Source: an uncultured Granulosicoccaceae bacterium
Lineage (GTDB): Bacteria > Pseudomonadota > Gammaproteobacteria > Granulosicoccales > Granulosicoccaceae
Length of the DNA: 50,839 nt
NCBI GenBank assembly: GCA_938035945.1
Contig: CALHOU010000013.1
Span: forward strand, 1-50,839
Direction: 5' to 3'
The notes beneath the pieces are model-generated. The model worked only from the letters and a program-made list of their open reading frames with translations, was not told where the DNA came from and made no database searches. Positions 34,985-44,332 of the stretch are shown here, one piece after another. Every line of letters begins with the position of its first letter. Within the stretch, counting starts at the first letter, position 1. Position numbers and translations under genes: made by a program.

Positions 34985-35344
34985 TTATTCAGCCAGTTTT
35001 AACAATACATCCGGCAGCTCATCAACCGTGCCTAAATAAGGCGTTATATGAATATCCATGTTTGGGTACTCAGTTTGCTTGATCGCCACCTGCTCTGGTA
35101 TATCCTCTACAACATGCGTGCCGCGAGCCAGGAAATACGGTAAAACGCTGACGCTTTGCGCCCCTTTTTGTAAGCACTGCTCAATTCCATCCGGAATGGA
35201 CGGAGCAGCAAGCTCCAGAAAGGCATATTCAACGATGTCGAATCGACCCTGTGATCGTTGTGCCAGGCGAGCCGCCAGAGCCGCAATTTCTTCGTTGGAC
35301 TCAGTACGACGGCTGCCGTGGGCAACCAATAATAATGCTTTCAT
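34985..35344 (-). CDS. cbiX: sirohydrochlorin chelatase, short CbiX type
   Basis: This 119-residue protein of the CbiX/SirB chelatase family inserts Fe or Co into sirohydrochlorin. It begins LLLVAHGSRRTESNEEI, the HGSRR metal-site motif, and has YAFLELAAPSIPDGIEQC and VLPYFLARGTHVVEDIP with a second His. The short length is typical of single-domain CbiXS proteins that act as homodimers. It overlaps the HisD-like gene by four bases (ATGA) and is followed by soxY. CysG across the convergent gap can also insert iron, so this is a second chelatase. Confidence 0.9.
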   Translation of the reverse strand: MKALLLVAHGSRRTESNEEIAALAARLAQRSQGRFDIVEYAFLELAAPSIPDGIEQCLQKGAQSVSVLPYFLARGTHVVEDIPEQVAIKQTEYPNMDIHITPYLGTVDELPDVLLKLAE

Positions 35345-36696
35345 TTTTTACTCGGTAGTTTGCCGTTGAACGCGTCTTCGCGCAGTTGAGAAACAGAATT
35401 TGCATGTGCATCAAAGCCTTCATAACGAGCAAACTCGTACACTTTGGGTGCAAGTTCATCATAACCACGCTGTGTTAAATGTCCAACTGATGATGACTTT
35501 AGAAAATCATGCACGCCCAATGGCGAATAAGTGTGCGCCGCTGCTGAAGTTGGCAAAACACAGTTTGGTCCCATTAAATAATTTGCGATGGAACCGGCCG
35601 CATGCTCACCAAGTAACACTTCCGAGGCATTGCGAATATGTGACAAGTGTTCAAATGGATTCTTGGAAAGAACTTGGCAGTGCTCGGGCGCGTATTCATT
35701 AATAAAGTCGTAGGCGGCTTGAGCATCTTCGACCAGCACCACGCCACCACTATTGCCGCTAAGCACATCAGCTGAATAGCCTGATAGCGTTTCTGACATT
35801 TGATCCCAGTACGAGGGAATGGCATCGATCACTTGCTGCGCGATAGCCTTATCCCAGGTTACGAGAAATGCGCTGCTGTCGCTGCCATGTTCCGATTCGA
35901 TAATTAAATCCAGTGCCGCGATTAACGGGTTTGCCGTGTTGTCGGCCAACACAATGGTTTCACTTGGACCTGCTGGCATGCCGGGATCGATTTGTCCAGC
36001 CAACAAGCGTTTTGCCGCTACCAACCAAGGACTACCCGGACCTACAATTTTTCTACAGCGAGGAATGGTTGCCGTACCAAAGGCTGCTGCAGCTACAGCT
36101 TGCACACCACCGCATTTATACACTTGTTCTACACCTGCAAGCTTTGCCGCCACAAGAGTAGCGCTATCGACTTCTCCATCTGGGCCTGGTGGGGTTAATA
36201 TCATCGCATTAGGTACACCGGCAACGACAGCAGGTATCGCACTCATTAAGGTCACCGATGGAAAAGAGCCTTTACCACGTGGCGAATAACAGGCCACCGA
36301 GTCAATCGGCGCTACCCGCTCCCCCACCAAGACACCTGGACGAATCTCTTTCATCCACATCTCACCCGGCATTTGCTCTTGTTGGAAAGCGCGAATGTTA
36401 TCGGCGGCGTATTCCAGTACGTCGATCATTTTTCTGTCTAGGGTATCGAAAGCTTTAGCAAAATCTTTTTTCGTTGCAGCGATCTGGTCACTGGAAAGCT
36501 CTGCCTTATCGAACTCCCGGGCATAGCGTGCAAGTGCTTCATCACCATCGGCCTTGACGGCAGCTATTATGGGCTTGGCCCCTTCAATAAACGGGTCCAA
36601 GTCTTCTTCCGAGCGTTGCAATAAAGCTTGCACTTGCGCAGGCGTTATGTGCGCAAGTTCATGCAAAGCAACCTTTGGGTATTGTCGTGCGCTCAT
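35341..36696 (-). CDS. HisD-family dehydrogenase, probably not histidinol-specific
   Basis: This 451-residue protein has the histidinol dehydrogenase fold, with MPAGPSETIVLAD, ESEHGSDSSAF, EYAPEHC and GPNCVLPT. The catalytic Glu-His pair is kept (Glu338, His339), as are two zinc ligands (His270, His431), but the position equal to E. coli Gln259 is Glu267, Asp360 is Asn372 and His367 is Cys379. Such changes suggest another alcohol substrate; sulfopropanediol dehydrogenase (HpsN) is a HisD homologue and one candidate. It heads an operon with cbiX and soxYZ and has no other his genes nearby. True HisD is possible but less likely. Confidence 0.8.
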   Translation of the reverse strand: MSARQYPKVALHELAHITPAQVQALLQRSEEDLDPFIEGAKPIIAAVKADGDEALARYAREFDKAELSSDQIAATKKDFAKAFDTLDRKMIDVLEYAADNIRAFQQEQMPGEMWMKEIRPGVLVGERVAPIDSVACYSPRGKGSFPSVTLMSAIPAVVAGVPNAMILTPPGPDGEVDSATLVAAKLAGVEQVYKCGGVQAVAAAAFGTATIPRCRKIVGPGSPWLVAAKRLLAGQIDPGMPAGPSETIVLADNTANPLIAALDLIIESEHGSDSSAFLVTWDKAIAQQVIDAIPSYWDQMSETLSGYSADVLSGNSGGVVLVEDAQAAYDFINEYAPEHCQVLSKNPFEHLSHIRNASEVLLGEHAAGSIANYLMGPNCVLPTSAAAHTYSPLGVHDFLKSSSVGHLTQRGYDELAPKVYEFARYEGFDAHANSVSQLREDAFNGKLPSKK

Positions 36697-36744
36697 CGCA
36701 ATAGAGGTAGAATTTGAATTATCGATCAGTATACCGCTGATGCT

Positions 36745-37473
36745 ATGATTCGCGTCATGACGACACAGCCCAATAGCAAACCTCGCCTAGGCATCCTCAT
36801 GTGCGGCCACAGTCCCGACAGAATCGTCGAGGCATTTGGTCGTTACGACACGGTATTCAGCGCCTTGTTAGGGCCGGACGAATTTACCTACCAACCCTAC
36901 TTTGTGGTCGACAATAATTTCCCTGAATCAATCAACGATGCCGACGCATGGTTGCTAACTGGCTCCAAGCACGGCGCCTACGAACCGCACGACTGGATTA
37001 AACCGCTCGAATCCCTCATTCAACAAATCTATGCCGCTGGCCAGCCTATGGTTGGTATCTGTTTCGGCCATCAAATCATGGCTCAGGCCTTAGGCGGCAC
37101 CGTGGTCAAGCACGATGGCGGATGGATTGTCGGTACTCAACACTACGCATTCGAACCCGAGGTGGGACAAGAAAACATGATTTTGAACGCGTGGCACCAG
37201 GACCAAGTGGTAAGCTTGCCGCCCGATGCAAGCGTTGTTGGTGCTTCTGACACGTGCGCTTATGCTGCTTTGAGTTATCGCACCAACACTGTTAGCATCC
37301 AACCGCACCCCGAATTTGAAAATGACTACCTTTCCATGCTACTCGCAGAGCGTGGCAAAACTGCCTTACCAAAACAGGATTTTGAGCGAGCCGCCAGCTC
37401 GTTAGGTCAAAATTTGACCAACCGGGTAATTGCTCGGTGGCTCAGAGACGCGCTGAAGTCTGCAGTGGCGTAA
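36745..37473 (+). CDS. class I glutamine amidotransferase
   Basis: This stand-alone GATase1 protein of 242 residues has the nucleophile Cys in GICFGHQIMAQALGG near residue 110 and the His-Glu dyad in QPHPEF near residue 190. SKHGAYEPHDWI is typical of the GuaA-like family that includes gamma-glutamyl hydrolases of gamma-Glu-putrescine type, but the family is mixed. It starts at ATG 36745 or, four codons later, 36757; the sequence TATGAT at 36744 could instead be a -10 element. It is divergent from the HisD-like gene with 48 bp between starts. Function is uncertain. Confidence 0.78.
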   Translation: MIRVMTTQPNSKPRLGILMCGHSPDRIVEAFGRYDTVFSALLGPDEFTYQPYFVVDNNFPESINDADAWLLTGSKHGAYEPHDWIKPLESLIQQIYAAGQPMVGICFGHQIMAQALGGTVVKHDGGWIVGTQHYAFEPEVGQENMILNAWHQDQVVSLPPDASVVGASDTCAYAALSYRTNTVSIQPHPEFENDYLSMLLAERGKTALPKQDFERAASSLGQNLTNRVIARWLRDALKSAVA

Positions 37474-37681
37474 ATTACGGTATTTACAACGAACTAGCTG
37501 GGCTGAGTACCAATTTGGTGTAAAAAAACGTTATCTGTCGCGAATTTAACGCTATTTGTATCTATTTTTCGGTAAATTTCCCGATCCGGTCAGCAATAAT
37601 TAACTTGAACCGGGGCATCGTTTCGCAAAAACTAGACATACTTGCGGATTGGTGTTTCCGACTGTGCGCAATGTCGGTATT
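37474..37681. other. intergenic region before the LysM gene
   Basis: This gap is AT-rich in part, with the octamer TTGAACCG near 37610. TATTAT at 37678-37683 preceded by TTTCCG 17 bases upstream could be a weak promoter that overlaps the possible ATG at 37682. I see no RNA gene or hairpin terminator. Confidence 0.3.
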
Positions 37682-38155
37682 ATGCGTCAACGATTCGCCA
37701 TGACAGCGGGGATGGCAGTGATTTCGAAATCTGATTTAGTGATACTAGTGCTTGCATCAAGCGCCCTAGGGGCGAGTGTTTACCGTTGGCACAGTAACAC
37801 CCAAGCAGTGAGCACCATTACCGTTCCGGCCAATACTCAGATTGTATCGCTGGATACGCCAGTATCAGCGGTTCAGCCAACAACAGTTCAGCCAACAGAT
37901 GTTCAAGCACCAACGGTTAATCAGGTGACTGTGCAAACCATCCCTGAGGCCGAAGTGGTTCCTGAGATCGTTGTGGCAGAGCCTGTGGTGGCGTCCAGTG
38001 AATCCATCAGCTTGGGCTCGCACGAAGTGCGCTCAGGGGACTACCTTGGCAAAATCGCACGTCAATACGGTACAGATGTTCAAACACTTCGTGACATCAA
38101 TGGCATTAGTGGTTCAGTTATTCAAATTGGGCAGGAAATCCTCTACCCCCTTTAA
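37682..38155 (+). CDS. membrane-anchored LysM protein
   Basis: This protein of about 157 residues has an N-terminal membrane anchor (DLVILVLASSALGASVY), a Thr/Val/Gln-rich spacer with short repeated VQPT units, and a C-terminal LysM domain (EVRSGDYLGKIARQYGTDVQTLRDING) that binds peptidoglycan. No catalytic domain is present. Several starts are possible (TTG 37649, ATG 37682, ATG 37700); I list 37682. Its stop overlaps the next gene's start as TAATG, so the SDR gene is translationally coupled. Role unknown, perhaps cell-wall anchoring. Confidence 0.72.
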   Translation: MRQRFAMTAGMAVISKSDLVILVLASSALGASVYRWHSNTQAVSTITVPANTQIVSLDTPVSAVQPTTVQPTDVQAPTVNQVTVQTIPEAEVVPEIVVAEPVVASSESISLGSHEVRSGDYLGKIARQYGTDVQTLRDINGISGSVIQIGQEILYPL

Positions 38156-38901
38156 TGCTTTTTCAATCAGACCTCTTTAAATCCCAAACGCTGGTTATTA
38201 CCGGCGCTGGTAACGGCATCGGACTCGACGTTCTGCGTGCCTACGAAAATGCCGGTGCACGCATCATCGCCCACTTGGGCAGAAACCCTGAATACAGTAA
38301 AAACGTGCCGACCTCGGTTGACACTTTCATTGGCGATTTAACCGATCGCGAGCAACAGGATGCGTTCTGTGATTTCGTAAAACAACGAGCCTCTTGCGTT
38401 GATGTGCTAATCAACAACGCCGGTACGATGTTCGGTCGTTATCCGGCCAAATCGCTAACCGACGAGCAGTACCAACAAGTGGTGGAACTTAATCAAAGTT
38501 CGGTTGTGCGCATTACGCGTAATATGATTCCGTTATTAGAACAAGCAGACTCAAGCGCAATCATAAATACGGTTTCCATATCAGCATCCACTGGCGGTAG
38601 TCCAGGATCCTCTATTTATTCAGCAAGCAAAGCTTTTGTTTCCACCTACACCAAAGCCTTAGCGCGCGAACTCGCACCTGTTGGTATTCGGGCGAATGCC
38701 ATTTCGCCTGGTGTGATTAATACCGATTTTCACCAACGCTATTCAAGTGCTGAGAAGCTGGCAAAAACCCGCACGCAAATTCCACTGCAGCGCTTAGGTA
38801 CACCACAGGATTGCACACCGGCGTATTTGTTTTTTGGATCAAATGAGTTGTCTGGGTACATAACGGGACAGGTGTTAGAGATCAATGGTGGTCAGTACTA
38901 G
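38155..38901 (+). CDS. SDR-family oxidoreductase
   Basis: This 248-residue classical SDR has the cofactor loop VITGAGNGIGLDV at residues 13-25, NNAGTMFG near residue 88, catalytic Ser in TVSISAS and YSASK near residue 160, and the tail ITGQVLEINGG. The Arg in HLGRN after beta-2 suggests NADP preference. The ATG shares one base with the LysM stop. The 3' end overlaps the convergent exporter gene by 20 bp. Substrate unknown; resembles 3-oxoacyl-ACP reductases. Confidence 0.85.
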   Translation: MLFQSDLFKSQTLVITGAGNGIGLDVLRAYENAGARIIAHLGRNPEYSKNVPTSVDTFIGDLTDREQQDAFCDFVKQRASCVDVLINNAGTMFGRYPAKSLTDEQYQQVVELNQSSVVRITRNMIPLLEQADSSAIINTVSISASTGGSPGSSIYSASKAFVSTYTKALARELAPVGIRANAISPGVINTDFHQRYSSAEKLAKTRTQIPLQRLGTPQDCTPAYLFFGSNELSGYITGQVLEINGGQY

Positions 38902-40051
38902 TTGACCAAAGCCAAATACCACCTACCCACACCAAGGCCGAGAAAGTCGCCATGATCATCAGCCAATAGTCGCCTAAGGGCAGCAACATACCCAATGTGA
39001 GCGTTAGAAGCACGCCGAAGGCAGTTTGCGCGGCGCCCGACAAACCAGACGAAGATGAAATTAAATCGGTTCGCACACTCATGGCCACTGAAAGCAAATT
39101 TGGCAAGCTCATACCATTAGAAAACGCAACAAATTGCATCGGTATAAACAAACTCAACGGATGAGTGATACCGGATAACATCCAAAGCAACACAACCCCG
39201 ATCATGCCTGGTATGGCGCCGTAAGTAATCATCTTGGTCACACCGAGTTTTTCGGAGAATCGGCCGGCAATCAAGTTGCCCGTTAAATACCCTACAGGCA
39301 CCATTGCAAACCAAGCGCCAAACTGGGACGCGCTGAGCCCACGACTTTCCATCATCACAAATGGCGCACCCGCCAAAAACGCATAGTAAATACCAATCGA
39401 CCCACTGAGCATGATGGCGGTTGCGTTAAATGCACGAATTTGTGTTAACTGTTTAGCCGCTTTATGTAATGGAATTTTTTTACTTCTTGCGGTTTCAACT
39501 GAACGTGTCTCATGCAAGAAAAACCAACTTGCTAAAAACAATATAGCGCCGATAACGCTCAAGCCGGTATACATCCAGCGCCAACTGAAGTTGTCGGTTA
39601 TAAATCCACCCATCGCCGGACCAAACATGGGAGCGACCATCATGGCAACTGTCATGTACCCAATGACGCTGGCAGACTTTTCACGAGGATAAACGTCGCG
39701 CACTATGGTTCTTGGTAAAAACGAACAAACGGACGCAAAAAAACCTTGAATAAAACGCGCACCCAGCAACCACTCGATGCTTGGAGCAACAGCGCATAAA
39801 GCACCACCAATGGAAAATCCGATTAAGCTAATTAGCATAACCGGTCGCCTTCCGTATTGATCGGCGGCATTACCTAAAAATATTTGCCCAAATAAAATAG
39901 CGCCAAGAAATACGGTTAGCACTAACTGCGCGGTGCCGTAGTTCGTTTGCAATTCAGCCATGATCGCTGTATTTGCAGGCAGCACTCCATTGAGCACGAT
40001 CGGCCCGATCGCGGAGATCGCAATCAACAAAAAGATTGGTGGTAGAACCAC
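38882..40051 (-). CDS. Bcr/CflA-type MFS exporter
   Basis: This 389-residue, twelve-helix major facilitator protein has GNAADQYGRRPVMLISLIGF (the loop 2-3 motif) near residue 55 and RFIQGFFASVCSFLPRTIVRD near residue 95, which match the Bcr/CflA drug-resistance subfamily. It likely exports small toxic compounds by proton antiport. The start is GTG, sharing a base with the TAG stop of the CitE-like gene (TAGTG), so the two are coupled. Substrate unknown. Confidence 0.87.
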   Translation of the reverse strand: MVLPPIFLLIAISAIGPIVLNGVLPANTAIMAELQTNYGTAQLVLTVFLGAILFGQIFLGNAADQYGRRPVMLISLIGFSIGGALCAVAPSIEWLLGARFIQGFFASVCSFLPRTIVRDVYPREKSASVIGYMTVAMMVAPMFGPAMGGFITDNFSWRWMYTGLSVIGAILFLASWFFLHETRSVETARSKKIPLHKAAKQLTQIRAFNATAIMLSGSIGIYYAFLAGAPFVMMESRGLSASQFGAWFAMVPVGYLTGNLIAGRFSEKLGVTKMITYGAIPGMIGVVLLWMLSGITHPLSLFIPMQFVAFSNGMSLPNLLSVAMSVRTDLISSSSGLSGAAQTAFGVLLTLTLGMLLPLGDYWLMIMATFSALVWVGGIWLWSTSTDHH

Positions 40052-40923
40052 TAGGAGCTAGCCTTGATTCGCTCGGCGATGTCTAAGGTATGCAGTGCCA
40101 TATCCAGATGCAAGCGCTCAACCATACGTCCGTTTATTTGCAACACGCCAAGTCCAGCATGTTCGGGCAGCGCGAACGCATCAACAATTTGTTGTGCCTG
40201 TGCAATGTCGGCAGCTGATGGTGAATAGGCTTTGTTGGCACCATCAATTTGGCTTGGGTGAATTAACGTTTTTCCACTCATACCCATGGCCGCACCTTGC
40301 TCACACTCAAGGTGAAAGCCCTCGATATCTTTAAAGTTATTATAAACACCGTCAAGGATGTCTAGACCATACGCTTTTGCCGCAAGCAGTAGTTGCATTA
40401 GCCATGGAATCAGCAAATTGCGATCAGAGCCAACTTGCATGCCCGCTTCACGGGCTAAATCGTTATTGCCAATGCACACAGTCGTGAATCGTGGACACTG
40501 CTCAGTGCTTTGTGCAATGCTGTTTGCATTCACTACCGCTTTTGTGGTCTCCAGCATGGCCCACAGCTTTACCGAATCATTAAACGCACTAAGTATTCGA
40601 TCGACTTCAATGATGGTTTGCGCCGATTCAACTTTAGGTAACAACACGGCATCAGGCTGGGCTTGCTTTAGCAAGGCTATGTCATCAGCAAAGAAGTCTG
40701 AATCCACATCGTTCACACGTAACACGCGTAATCTGTGCCCATAGTTTTGCCCAAGCGCAGCAAGCGCGTTGATGCGTGCTTGCGCCTTTGCATTGGGTGC
40801 TACCGAGTCTTCCAAATCGATAACAATCGCATCTGCGTTAAGGCTCGGCCCCTTTGCCAATGCGCGCGTATTGGATGCGGGCATATACAAAGCAGTTCGG
40901 CAAATAGATGAATTCTGTTTCAA
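40051..40923 (-). CDS. CitE-like CoA-ester lyase
   Basis: This 290-residue HpcH/HpaI-family TIM-barrel protein resembles citrate lyase beta subunit and malyl-CoA lyase-like enzymes. Motifs are RTALYMPASNTRALAKG, DAIVIDLEDSVAPNAK (metal-binding Asp/Glu), LLPKVES, WAMLETTKAVVNA and GMSGKTLIHPSQID. It probably splits or forms a 3-hydroxyacyl-CoA ester such as malyl- or citramalyl-CoA. It precedes the exporter gene. No citrate lyase alpha or gamma subunit is nearby, which favours a stand-alone CoA lyase. Confidence 0.85.
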   Translation of the reverse strand: MKQNSSICRTALYMPASNTRALAKGPSLNADAIVIDLEDSVAPNAKAQARINALAALGQNYGHRLRVLRVNDVDSDFFADDIALLKQAQPDAVLLPKVESAQTIIEVDRILSAFNDSVKLWAMLETTKAVVNANSIAQSTEQCPRFTTVCIGNNDLAREAGMQVGSDRNLLIPWLMQLLLAAKAYGLDILDGVYNNFKDIEGFHLECEQGAAMGMSGKTLIHPSQIDGANKAYSPSAADIAQAQQIVDAFALPEHAGLGVLQINGRMVERLHLDMALHTLDIAERIKASS

Positions 40924-40976
40924 GCTAAATGTTCTCTGTTGTTGAAGTAGAATAGCGCTTTTGCGCGAGGTTAGTA

Positions 40977-42269
40977 ATGCATATTCTCTTGATCGGCAAC
41001 GGTGGTCGCGAGCACGCTATAGCGTGGAAGCTTGCCCAATCGACGCAAGTGACCAAAATCAGTGTCGCACCAGGCAGTGCCGGCATTGCTGCCGAATCCA
41101 AGGTTGAACGCATCGATATCGCCATCAGCGATCACGCGGCTCTGAGCGACTATGCAGTAGAACACCTGGTGCATTTAACCGTTGTGGGCCCCGAAGTGCC
41201 CTTAGTCGCTGGTATCGTCGACCATTTTGAAGCAGCAAATCTGCGCATAATTGGCCCAAGGGCGGCTGCAGCACAGTTAGAGGGCAGCAAAGCCTACGCT
41301 AAAGAATTTATGCAGCGCCACAGTATTCCTACAGCCTCTCACGCAAGCTTTAGCGATATTAGCGATGCGCACGCTTACCTGGATGAAAAAGGTGCACCTA
41401 TCGTTATCAAGGCCGATGGCCTGGCTGCCGGAAAAGGCGTCGTTGTCGCGCAAACTTTGGATGAAGCGCATGCAGCCGTGGATGCTATGCTCGGCGAACA
41501 AACATTCGGCAACGCCGGTTCAACGGTGGTTATTGAAGAGTTTTTGGTCGGTGAGGAAGCCAGCTTTATCGCGCTGGTTGATGGTCAACACTGCTTACCG
41601 TTCGCAACCAGCCAGGACCACAAAGCGCGCGATGAAGGCGATCATGGACCAAACACCGGCGGCATGGGCGCCTACTCCCCGGCTCCAGTCGTCACCGACG
41701 CCATCCAAAAACATATCTTGGCCGATGTGGTTGAGCCCACGGTTGCAGGTCTGATTAAAGACGGCACCCCGTTTAAGGGCTTCTTGTATGTTGGTTTGAT
41801 GATCGGTGATAGTGGCGAAGCTCGCGTGGTTGAATACAACGTGCGACTCGGAGACCCAGAAACTCAGCCCTTGTTGATGCGCTTAGACAGCGATTTGCTA
41901 ACCCTGCTAGACGCAGCCGTTGAAGGCACCCTTGACCAGGTGCAAGCATCCTGGCAATCCCAATGTTCACTGGGCGTGGTGCTAGCGGGTGGTGACTATC
42001 CTGCAAGCAGCAGCAAGGGAGAAAAGATCGACGGGATTGAGGACGCTGAAGCACTGGGCTGCAAAGTATTCCACGCCGGAACTGATTTAAACAACAATCA
42101 ATTTGAAACCAATGGTGGACGTGTACTGTGTGTGAGCGCTTTGGGTGAAAACATTAAAGAGGCGAAAGCACTAGCGGATAAAGGTGCTGCTGCTATCAAA
42201 TTTTCCAACATGCATTATCGGCGCGACATTGGTTATCGCGCCGTGGCTAGATTGAGCGCTAAGACTTAA
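40977..42269 (+). CDS. purD: phosphoribosylamine-glycine ligase
   Basis: PurD is an ATP-grasp enzyme of de novo purine synthesis that joins glycine to phosphoribosylamine. The 430-residue protein begins MHILLIGNGGREHAIAWKLA, with EGSKAYAKEFMQRHSIPTA, KADGLAAGKGVVVAQT, and HKARDEGDHGPNTGGMGAYSP, all diagnostic. A GAGG site precedes the ATG. It is convergent with rho, the stops being two bases apart. There is no purH next to it, unlike many enterobacteria. Confidence 0.97.
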   Translation: MHILLIGNGGREHAIAWKLAQSTQVTKISVAPGSAGIAAESKVERIDIAISDHAALSDYAVEHLVHLTVVGPEVPLVAGIVDHFEAANLRIIGPRAAAAQLEGSKAYAKEFMQRHSIPTASHASFSDISDAHAYLDEKGAPIVIKADGLAAGKGVVVAQTLDEAHAAVDAMLGEQTFGNAGSTVVIEEFLVGEEASFIALVDGQHCLPFATSQDHKARDEGDHGPNTGGMGAYSPAPVVTDAIQKHILADVVEPTVAGLIKDGTPFKGFLYVGLMIGDSGEARVVEYNVRLGDPETQPLLMRLDSDLLTLLDAAVEGTLDQVQASWQSQCSLGVVLAGGDYPASSSKGEKIDGIEDAEALGCKVFHAGTDLNNNQFETNGGRVLCVSALGENIKEAKALADKGAAAIKFSNMHYRRDIGYRAVARLSAKT

Positions 42270-42270
42270 C

Positions 42271-43527
42271 TTAGCGCTTCATCGCATCAAAAAATTCATT
42301 GTTGGTTTTAGTTTGTTGCAAACGTCCCAACATGAATTCAACCGCCTCGATTTCATCCATTGCGTGGATAAACTTTCGCAGTATCCAAACCTTTTGTAGC
42401 TCTTCTTGATCCATCATTAATTCTTCGCGACGCGTGCCAGAGCGATTAATGTTAATTGCTGGGAACACACGCTTTTCAGCGATGCGGCGATCAAGGTGCA
42501 GTTCCATGTTACCCGTACCTTTAAATTCTTCGTAGATAACTTCATCCATCTTCGAACCGGTATCAACCAGGGCCGTAGCGATAATAGTTAAGCTACCACC
42601 TTCTTCTATATTTCTTGCCGCACCAAAAAATCGCTTTGGACGATGAAGTGCGTTCGCATCAACACCACCGGTTAGTACTTTGCCTGATGATGGTACAACG
42701 GTGTTGTAGGCACGTGCTAAACGGGTAATTGAGTCGAGCAGGATAACAACATCCTTTTTATGTTCAACCAATCGTTTGGCTTTTTCGATAACCATTTCGG
42801 CCACTTGAACGTGTCGACTTGCAGGTTCATCAAAGGTACTAGAAATTACTTCGCCCTGAACCATGCGCTCCATTTCCGTAACTTCTTCTGGTCGTTCGTC
42901 GATAAGCAATACAATCAGAAAACATTCTGGATGGTTCGCTGCGATGCTTTGCGCAACGTTTTGCAGCATGAGTGTTTTACCGGCTTTTGGTGGTGATACC
43001 AACAAGCCACGCTGGCCTTTACCGATGGGTGCTGCAATATCTATGATTCGTGCGGTTATGTCTTCGGTACTGCCATTGCCGCGTTCCATGGCCAGACGTT
43101 CGTTCGAATGCAGAGGGGTTAAGTTTTCGAACAGAACTTTATTTTTAGCTTGTTCAGGTGGTCCAAAATTAATTTCATCAACTTTTAAAAGTGCGAAATA
43201 GCGCTCGCCTTCCTTGGGTGGCCTTATTTTTCCGAAGATAGTGTCGCCGGTTCTTAAAGAAAAACGTCTGATTTGACTTGGCGATACGTATATATCGTCC
43301 GGCCCTGCAAGGTATGAGCTATCGGCGGATCTTAGAAAGCCAAAGCCGTCTTGCAAAATTTCAAGCACGCCTCCGCCAAAGATGTTTTCGCCTTTTTTTG
43401 AATGCGCTTTCAGGATAGAAAAAATCATGTCCTGTTTGCGTTGTCTCGCGACGTTATCAACGCCTATCGACTGGGCAAGTTCTATTAGTTCTGTCGGGTT
43501 TTTCTTTTTAAGATCGGTAAGGTTCAT
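42271..43527 (-). CDS. rho: transcription termination factor Rho
   Basis: Rho is the hexameric RNA helicase that ends transcription at untranslated C-rich RNA. The 418-residue protein has the N-terminal helix bundle, the RNA-binding cold-shock-like domain ([29 protein letters not shown]), the Walker [16 protein letters not shown] near residue 175, [12 protein letters not shown], and the Q- and R-loops ([15 protein letters not shown]). Length and content match E. coli Rho. It follows trxA on the same strand after a 328-bp leader, as in E. coli. Confidence 0.98.
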   Translation of the reverse strand: MNLTDLKKKNPTELIELAQSIGVDNVARQRKQDMIFSILKAHSKKGENIFGGGVLEILQDGFGFLRSADSSYLAGPDDIYVSPSQIRRFSLRTGDTIFGKIRPPKEGERYFALLKVDEINFGPPEQAKNKVLFENLTPLHSNERLAMERGNGSTEDITARIIDIAAPIGKGQRGLLVSPPKAGKTLMLQNVAQSIAANHPECFLIVLLIDERPEEVTEMERMVQGEVISSTFDEPASRHVQVAEMVIEKAKRLVEHKKDVVILLDSITRLARAYNTVVPSSGKVLTGGVDANALHRPKRFFGAARNIEEGGSLTIIATALVDTGSKMDEVIYEEFKGTGNMELHLDRRIAEKRVFPAININRSGTRREELMMDQEELQKVWILRKFIHAMDEIEAVEFMLGRLQQTKTNNEFFDAMKR

Positions 43528-43855
43528 ACGGACGAATGTGGATTTGTAAGGCGGATGCCCGGAGGTTGAAGACAGTTCTTCAGTTCAAGTAAATGAATTA
43601 AAAAAACGATATAAAAAAGGTTTAGTAATAATGTGGTTTTAACTTGTCTGTTAACGCAACAGCCCGAAGGGACGGTCTGAAGCACTGCAGGATGAAATGG
43701 AAGTTAGCATGCCATGAAGACAACGTCCAGTACTAAATAGCAAATATAGTGCCTCTACTTCACTAAATATCGCACTAAATATTTGTATTTGTTAAATTTT
43801 GGTGGGAAATTCGCCCTTGCGCTTAATTGCACTTAGATTGCTCAAGGGCGAATGA
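43528..43855 (-). promoter_or_regulatory. rho leader and trxA-rho gap
   Basis: Read on the minus strand, the last 45 bases before rho are C-rich and G-poor (CTTCAACCTCCGGGCATCC, then CCGCCTTACAAATCC), like a rut site. A small hairpin (GAAGA-actg-TCTTC) lies just ahead. In E. coli rho regulates itself through termination in its leader, so a similar control is inferred. The middle of the gap is AT-rich (TATATC near 43608) and may contain the rho promoter. Confidence 0.45.
43809..43853 (-). terminator. inverted repeat after trxA
   Basis: A perfect 11-bp inverted repeat (ATTCGCCCTTG and CAAGGGCGAAT) with a 23-base loop begins two bases after the trxA stop. There is no T run on the minus strand, so it may be an RNA-stabilising stem-loop or weak terminator rather than a classical one. 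Confidence 0.55.
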
Positions 43856-44182
43856 TTATGCGTTACCGTCTAGGAATTCAGCTAGTTGGGCCTTAGACAT
43901 AGCACCCAGTTTTGTGGCTTCGACGGCCCCATTCTTGAATATCATTAGCGTTGGGATTTGTCGAATACCGTATTTCGGTGGTGTATTTGGATTTTCATCC
44001 ATATTCATTTTGACGATTTTCACTTTACCCGCGTACTCAGGAGCGAGCTCATCCAGATGAGGGGCAATAGCTTTACAAGGGCCACACCATTCGGCCCAGT
44101 AGTCCACTAGAACCGGAGTTTCGGATTTCAATACTTCTTCTTCGAAGGTAGCATCGGTAATCGCGGTAATATGTTCGTTCAT
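43856..44182 (-). CDS. trxA: thioredoxin 1
   Basis: Thioredoxin is the cytoplasmic disulfide reductase that serves ribonucleotide reductase and other proteins. The 108-residue protein has the active site [13 protein letters not shown], the Asp in [10 protein letters not shown], and the cis-Pro loop [12 protein letters not shown] strong AGAGGTG ribosome site lies six bases before the ATG. It is divergent from the rhlB-like helicase and upstream of rho, the E. coli arrangement. Confidence 0.97.
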   Translation of the reverse strand: MNEHITAITDATFEEEVLKSETPVLVDYWAEWCGPCKAIAPHLDELAPEYAGKVKIVKMNMDENPNTPPKYGIRQIPTLMIFKNGAVEATKLGAMSKAQLAEFLDGNA

Positions 44183-44332
44183 TGTGCACCTCTTACTATT
44201 GCAGATTGTTTATTGTTCAAATGTGTTGCACCCCTTTAAGGCTATTTTGAGACCTATGAGAAGCAATTTGGTTCTAGTTGCCTATCTTACTAAATTCGAG
44301 CTGGCCAAACTGGACTCATTAATCAAGTACCC

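Noticed and set aside
35819..36289. 156-codon plus-strand frame over the HisD-like gene
   Set aside because: It lies fully inside the HisD-family gene on the opposite strand and has low-complexity Ala/Pro content.
37649..37681. Upstream TTG start for the LysM protein
   Set aside because: It adds eleven residues with no signal or ribosome site; a downstream ATG is simpler, though the start stays uncertain.
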